Shown one piece after another: positions 58,701-64,000 of a stretch of 64,000 bases of DNA. Under the pieces are notes generated by a model. It saw only the letters and a list, made by a program, of their open reading frames with translations. It searched no databases and was not told where the DNA came from. Position numbers and translations under genes: made by a program. Position 1 is the first letter of the stretch; each line of letters begins with the position of its first letter. The DNA is taken from NCBI GenBank assembly GCA_949130485.1, contig OX422202.1, positions 3,085,004 to 3,149,003 of the forward strand. The letters are read 5' to 3'. The stretch comes from Agelas oroides. Taxonomy: Eukaryota; Porifera; Demospongiae; Agelasida; Agelasidae.

Positions 58701-61700
58701 TTATCTAGCAACAAGATGAAGGGCAATGGCCCACTTTTATCAGTGGCAGTTGAAGTCAGAACAGCAGTGTTCATATGTTGAAAGGTTTGTAGTTTTAGTT
58801 TTTCTACAGCCAAGCTCAGTAGCAGCCATTATTTATCACCTGATGGGTGAACCTGCCCACCTCCTCCTGTCCCTCCCTTTTAGAGCCTAGCTCCAAAGCA
58901 TATTGACATCATATCACACAAATCTGAGGTTATATACACAATGCTCAAATGTGCAGGCGATAAAAAATAAACTTGGGTTACAGTCAGGACCAGGACTACT
59001 CCTAGTGTCAGGGTAAGGGTTTGCTTGGGGCAATCTTGTTTTTCCTAATTTTAAATCGGGTTTTAGCTCATTAATATATTCATAAACCCCTCATTGGCAC
59101 TCCACTGTGCTTTGGGTGCTAACCATCAACATGTCTCAAACTAATGTATGCCACGAATTGAAGGGCTCAGAACCACAGTCAGCTAACACTGCATGGTAAT
59201 TGAGGCCTTTGAATACGTTTATGTTTGCCACATGCAATATGCAGGTCAAAGGGTCACTAAGCTTCCTGTGTTATTCCAGCCATATACCTGCTATAGTTCA
59301 TGTATATGACATTTCAATACCTGACAGTTTCATGTATACCTGCTATAGGATATGTACCTAATATTTCTAGGTATGATACATGACATTTAATGATAGTAGC
59401 TGACATTTGCAGCATGTACCTAGTAGCTGGAATCTCATGGTATTGTAGCTAGGTAAGATACCTATCATTTCCATGTATGATTTTTTTGTAGCTAATTGAA
59501 TCCTCTTGTTTTTGGTTAGACCACTCTGGTTCCGATGCCTTCAGAGCCACTCTCAAAGTCAGGCTAGGCTCATGTTTGTTGCTAGCCACTCTTAAGTTAA
59601 TAACCCTTTAAACCCTATAGTTGATAATGTCATACTGTGCACTGTGCAGAAAAGATAGTCTTTGCGCGCTGGCACACAGGTTCTGTGTCAGCAGAAGGGT
59701 GGGACAGGGGAAGGTGGGTGGGGTCACCCGCAGGGTGCTGTGCACATGGCAGCTGTTAGGCTTGGCTGTAAAAGCAACATGGTTGGCACCGGGTTGGCCA
59801 TGCAATTCTCGCCTTGGCTGCATGAGCAGGCTTAGAAAATGCTACTCTCACCTTTTAGGGGGTTCATTTCCGGCAGGGAAGGCTTCTTGGGCTCCAAATG
59901 GGTGTTTGCCTACCGAGAGTGCTGACTATTGCATGCTCGTTAATGAGTGGGCATGGTTAAGGTCATGAGTCTGCTTATTAAGCCTGAAAGTGCACTTGGG
60001 TTCGTTTTTGGAGTCAGAGCTCAGACAGAAATGAAGACATGGTGCGTTACAGGCATGTGTATGCTAAAAGTCTCAAGTAGAACAAATTTAGGTGTTAAAG
60101 GATTAAAATGGACAACTTTGACAGTACAAAAATGAATGCACATTTCAAAAATCCATAGCTTGTCTATGGGAAGGGCTCATTCACGAGTAGAAGCATACAT
60201 TACTAGCACTACCTCTCCCCTTGTTAGTAAACAACTCACATGCAGTTCTGTTCCACAAACACCCGATATCTTAGCATGAATGTGTGCAGAGGTTCTGTAG
60301 TAGCTAATCACTCATGCATGCATAATTGGATAATGAGTATTTCATTATTTAATTATGCATGCATTGCATGAGTGATTTGCTACCCTGCAGCATTCCCCTC
60401 CAACCAACCTGTATAGCACCACTGATAAATTGTGTATTCTATTTAAAGCCTAGAATCACTCGAACACTGGGCCATAGTCACCTAGTCTCGTGCCCTGCCC
60501 GCACACGCCTCCTGGCGAGAAACGGTCTGGTGAACGAAGTCGAATTTCTTGGGCTTATTACCCAAAAGTGGTAATGACCAATGAGATTGCGAGGTCGGTA
60601 ATTATTACGTAGCACTTCCCTTACAACAGTAAAATTTGTTCATCTCCATTCGAGTATCCGTACCTTTTTTGAGCGGGTTGGCCACAAAATGTTTTGATCG
60701 TTGCTAGGTTACATTGTCGCAAAAGCGTGCGCTAGCCCAAGAAATTCGACTTGGTTCACCAGACCATTTCTCCTCGTGAGAGGGTGGGGTCTGGGGACGA
60801 GGCTAATAGTCACCTACTAGGCTCAGCATCAGGCCTAATACCTACAAGTAACTAATACAATCTTGGTCAATGTGGCCTTTCTGTTGCTTCTAGGCACAAA
60901 CTTGATTCCACAAGCAGGTGTTACCCACCACTCACAGCTATCTGACACTATATCACTTTACTAAAAACTCTTTCCTTGCAAAAAAAAACAACAAAAAAAA
61001 AAACATCAAGGGTTCCACCAGGCCACATTTTACCTAACTTAATTATAAATGCATTATTGGATGATGATGCCGACAGGAAGCTAGCAAAATTATACCAGTG
61101 AAACGTTGAAAAAAAGGATAGTCTATCGGCTTGGATTCCAGGAAAATATGGGGTTGCGGGCCACCTTAAAAGTAGTCTGTGCTAAACGGTTGCATAAGGA
61201 AAGTTATTGTATGTATGTGTGCTTCAAAACTTTAGCTACTGGTAAGTTCTCACTTGTATTCGCTTCTCATCAGAGATAATGGCATAGTGGAGTGTATGAA
61301 ACATGGATGCTTCTGAAGATCTTCCACGATAGTCTAGAATGTCCAGAGAAAAATGATCACATTAGCACACGGTGACAAACTAAGGCTACCAATGTCCTAC
61401 CTTCTGACAGAGCTTTGTATGGGGCCACTTGCAGACCACCCTGTTCATTCAAAAAGTGGATGCTCACAACGGGACTTTTGTTTGCAAAACCTGCATGTGT
61501 AGATACAAGAAAAGTCAGTCTCCACTGTACTAGCAAATACCATGTCAGCATGTCCAACCCAAATCATGACTAAAAGCCCCCGTTTTAGTAATGAGCATAT
61601 TCCAAACTTATTGCTATTTTATATAAAGTTTATGTATTTGTGTGCATGACACAATACACTATAGACTACGTACGTGGTGTTGGAAAAACTTTGATTTTCA

Positions 61701-64000
61701 GGATCCTCTGTGGGGGTCCAAATCCAACATTCTCTGGCTGTTTGATGCTAACAATATAGGCTGCAATGTGTCCACTGGCCAGACCTACCCACAGGGTCAG
61801 AGTAGGTGGAGCTGGAAGGAATTAAGTGAATGTGAACACAACTGGAGCAACACTCACAGTCTAAAAGTGTGTATTACTATGCTGGGTGGGGGCTGGGTGG
61901 GGGTTCATAACGAAGCTAGTTTAGTGCAAGTCCTATTTCCATCTTACAGTGCATAACTGGCCTTAATTGTTCTCATGTGCTCTCTCACTGCAAATACTGA
62001 AAGGAGGCCTGGGGACAAGGCTAGTCTAGTATAGTTGCTTACTTCCCACTGCATGCTGCAACAAACTTCACTACTCCTTCACTTACCATGCTTGTCCATC
62101 TGCAGTTGTACTACTTCCAGAGCAGTGACAGAACACTCACACTCCTCCACCTTTTCCAAGAAGGTAGGAGAGTCAGGATCTGGGTCTGGCAAAACAAAAC
62201 CCACAGGAGTACCAGGAGTCGTGACCTAAAAAGAGATTTGGTAACGTAGCCAAGACTGAACCAGCTTGTCACACTAGAAATTATATTATCTCTGTGGTGG
62301 TTTTACACACAGGTGCCTGTATATATTTCCACTGTTATTGTGTGCATGCACGAGACCACCCCCAGGCTGGGATCTACTATTTTACAAGATAGATACAGAA
62401 AACATTCAGAGGTGTTGGTTATTTATGAAAGAACATATTGTAACATTGTTGCTGTTGAACAACTTAAGCTGGTCCCAGTGAACAGCTTTGCACACAAATG
62501 TCTCAACTTTTATGCAATGAAGCTGCGGGCTATTATCTTTCTGGTACTTTCAAGAATGATATAAAGTAAGGGGCAGGTAGGGAAGTACTACATAGCACAA
62601 AGAAATTACTCTGAACTGCTGTGTGGACATGGACCGCACGCTTGCATGCTTCATGACAGTGGGTTTGGGAGAGAAGGTTGCTGGAGTGCTCCCTCTTCTT
62701 ATCTCTTGGTTTGCCAAGTCTGTACATATGTAGGCAGAGAATTGTTAAAAGAAATGCAGAAAGGATAAGTACGTATAATAATTATAGGGGGTGCTTACAC
62801 AGGATGCTGGTGAGGTTGCTGAGGATGTAGAGGCATTTGTTGGTGATGGTGTCCACCACAGTAAGACCCTGGTCAGTGCCAATGGCCAACCTAAGGAAAT
62901 AATATAACCGGAGTATCTTCAAACAGGAGTAGCCTCATACAGACACGATAGACAGATAGACATACAGACAGATAGAAAGAGAGACAGATAGAAATACCGT
63001 ATAGCCAGAAATATTGGCAGTCTTTAAATTTGGCGGTTTGGCCCCAAACCAAGCGTAAGAAAATATTGGCGGAATTTAAATTTGGCGGTGGTGCCCCGCA
63101 TCGTATTACGTCATCATAAACATTGTGCACACGTTTACTGTCAGGGAGCGTTGCCGTCCTCTCGCTTGAGGTACTTGAAATGCTGTGAGTTCACAAATTT
63201 ACAAGAAATATAACTGGCAGTGTGCTAGTGTCGAGCTAGCTATATGTACAGCTCGTGTAGAGGGGTGCTGGGCGGGGCCAAGAGCGCTACTGCATGCATT
63301 ACGTCATTACGCATTGTGGGCGAAAATAATATTGGCGGATTTTAATTTGGCGGTTTCAACCCCGACCGCCAAACTGCCAAATTTAATTCCCCGTCAAATT
63401 TTCCGGCTATACGGTAGTACAGAGAAATAAACAGACAGACAGGCAGACAGACAGGCAGACAGACAGGCAGACAGGCAGACAGACAGACAGACTGACAGAT
63501 AGACAGACTGACACACAGTTAGATGGACAGATAGATACAGACACACATACCCCTTCAAGCACTAAGGTATAATCAGCAGCAGAAATATGAAACCTGAATA
63601 CTTCTGCATAAATGAACTTTCAGCCAACCAGCAATTTTGTATAACAGTACACTTTGTTATGTTAGACAGACCAAGGTACATGGCTACTTACATTCCTATG
63701 TCACTGCTGTACTGCATTGAGGACACAATGACTGGTAGACTCTCTGTTTCTGAGCTGCTGCTGTAGTAGCACTGGCAATGTTGTGTCAAATGGAAGCCTG
63801 ATTTGGAATCCTTCACTCCCTCTCGAAGGGTCCAGTCACCAGATGGTATGGTGGCAGCAAATGTGGGTTTGCCTTTCAGATAAAAAACTGAGTCGTGGTT
63901 GAAGCAGACTTCAAGAGACTGTGTGTTGTTTGAAGGGAGAAAGTTTTTCAAAAGTTATATGTACCTCTGGCACCACGTGCATACCAACTTAATTGCCATT
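49724..64000 (-). CDS. STXBP5: Tomosyn copy C, 3' half (exons 16-29); 5' half lies beyond the window
   Basis: Exons seen are 63692-63918, 62799-62890, 62610-62719, 62087-62225, 61674-61811, 61401-61490, 61254-61333, 57296-57389, 53588-53696, 52730-52825, 52532-52641, 51084-51199, a mini-exon remnant 49893-49910, and 49724-49831. The last three are nearly identical to copy B. From exon 26 upward the gene is a diverged paralogue with introns unrelated to A and B; introns 22 and 23 exceed 3.5 kb. Exon length changes against A are all multiples of three (exons 18, 19, 20, 21 and 22). Phases still join, so it looks functional. Exon 24 keeps LPCLLSLTSCQHILVHSLP. Exon 18 has an unusual GTAATT donor. 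No frameshift or stop was found. Confidence 0.88.
49911..50554. mobile_element. Same 644-bp insertion in tomosyn-C mini-exon 28
   Basis: Counterpart of 25103-25746, near-identical. Confidence 0.65.
50804..51007. mobile_element. TA-flanked MITE in tomosyn-C intron 27
   Basis: Copy of the element at 25996-26198 carried along by the segmental duplication. Confidence 0.8.
51148..51270. other. Array switch point, right
   Basis: Identity to unit B (26.3 kb region) ends abruptly after the block ending GTAGAGGTAGCT. Beyond it, copy C carries a different, diverged intron 26. This is the right end of the duplicated segment. Confidence 0.65.
51575..52150. other. Copy C-specific segment of intron 26 with a local duplication and basic-residue relic
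   Basis: A segment ACGTGGTAYACTGGTCCGACC..GTGCGAGAGCCGGA occurs twice in tandem (about 51725-51790 and 51803-51862). Downstream, the plus strand reads DRARERKRKQRDTASE, stop, then EKEFDRLRKKR. This looks like a decayed basic repeat protein. No intact frame. Confidence 0.4.
52951..53011. repeat. Palindrome in tomosyn-C intron 24
   Basis: 27-bp arms GGATATACTACCTATAC.. with two mismatches and a 7-nt loop. Found only in copy C. Confidence 0.75.
54150..54327 (+). other. Possible unknown first exon on the opposite strand of tomosyn-C intron 23
   Basis: An ATG frame MTHKHRSKGKRKKVV..FLTQRFFWKLGVEV..YEKQ runs into a GTGAGC donor in phase 1. CpG-rich DNA lies just upstream (53830-54130). I do not recognise the protein. 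A nested gene or a captured fragment are both possible. Confidence 0.3.
55173..55260. mobile_element. Foldback element in tomosyn-C intron 23
   Basis: TAGCCTCGTTCCCAGGCCC and GCCTGGGAACGAGGTT ends. Same family as 19271-19356. Confidence 0.75.
56289..56848. mobile_element. TA-flanked TIR element TACCGTATTGTCCTGGGCAAG
   Basis: 560 bp with inverted ends (TACCGTATTGTCC and GGGACAATACGGTA) and CCGCGCAAGCACCCACC-type inner repeats. A smaller foldback is nested near 56515-56600. Non-coding. Confidence 0.8.
59690..59990. repeat. Diverged member of a dispersed repeat
   Basis: Shares order and wording with 945-1200, 2995-3240 and 23560-23760 (GGGGAAGGTGGG, GGCTGT..GGCTGG, GTGGGCATGGTTAAGGTCATGA). Class unknown. 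Confidence 0.45.
60483..60805. mobile_element. TIR element in tomosyn-C intron 22
   Basis: The ends of about 70 bp are inverted repeats (left has GGTCTGGTGAACGAAGTCG, right its complement with few changes). The outer tips TAGTCTCG and CGAGGCTA recall the AGCCTCG foldback family. Confidence 0.8.
62995..63416. mobile_element. TA-flanked MITE TACCGTATAGCC in tomosyn-C intron 16
   Basis: 422 bp; ends TACCGTATAGCC and GGCTATACGGTA. Internal repeats of ATTGGCGGAATTTAAATTTGG type lie at both sides. It is inserted inside a GACAGATA microsatellite. Confidence 0.85.
63420..63545. repeat. (CAGA)n microsatellite
   Basis: CAGACAGACAGG units. Together with a similar tract at 62935-62994, it flanks the MITE. 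Confidence 0.9.

Larger units (their letters stand above)
57390..61253. other. Tomosyn-C intron 22 (3.9 kb), no gene seen
   Basis: Contains a GGTATGAGACTAACC-type foldback near 57424-57503, a block at about 59690-59990 related to the dispersed repeat at 945-1200, and the TIR element 60483-60805. AGCAGTGGTGTAGCCAAGG at 58620 resembles a DNA-element end, but I found no partner end. Confidence 0.5.

Noticed and set aside
58620..58900. Possible DNA element starting AGCAGTGGTGTAGCCAAGG
   Set aside because: The start looks like a terminal repeat, but no inverted partner end or target duplication was found.
63420..63545. Regularly spaced repeats that might suggest a CRISPR array
   Set aside because: These are simple tetranucleotide repeats in animal DNA, without unique spacers.

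Overview
The window is nuclear DNA of an invertebrate animal. Genes are split into many small GT-AG exons, introns are packed with foldback and terminal-inverted-repeat elements, and microsatellites are common. A sponge is my best guess, from the style of the short TA-flanked elements and the CATGCA/TAGCTA-rich intergenic DNA. That is inference only; no marker gene settles the taxon.

Two gene families account for all the coding sequence I can support, and they belong to one pathway. On the minus strand are three tandem copies of tomosyn (syntaxin-binding protein 5, an Lgl-family double WD40 protein). On the plus strand are copies of a short SNAP-25-like Q-SNARE gene. Tomosyn is known to bind the syntaxin/SNAP-25 t-SNARE complex, so the array alternates a regulator with a relative of its target. 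From left to right the layout is: the 3' part of a SNAP-25-like gene with its exon 2 present twice (1-4.4 kb); tomosyn-A (18301 down to 4476, 29 exons, complete); SNAP-25-like A (21603-23076); tomosyn-B (43119 down to 24916); SNAP-25-like B (46406-47883); and the 3' half of tomosyn-C (from beyond 64000 down to 49724, 14 exons). Each tomosyn/SNAP pair is head to head across about 3.3 kb, and each SNAP gene is tail to tail with the next tomosyn.

The repeat unit comes from a recent unequal crossover. About 5.1-26.4 kb is nearly identical to 26.4-51.2 kb, and the switch points fall in or just beside tomosyn exon 27. Beyond 51.27 kb, tomosyn-C is an older, diverged paralogue whose introns no longer align. 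Its exons keep frame through several three-codon indels, which points to a functional gene. Mobile-element insertions that distinguish A from B (hAT-like, foldback and TIR elements) all sit in introns.

The most unusual point is the SNAP-25-like protein. By alignment from memory, its first SNARE motif lacks 14 residues (two heptads) around the central ionic layer, and its second motif ends at a TAG exactly where the zero-layer glutamine codon is expected. That TAG is present in all four copies of the exon in the window. Either the family is an old pseudogene carried in the array, or it encodes a truncated Q-SNARE that cannot form a normal ionic layer and may work together with tomosyn.
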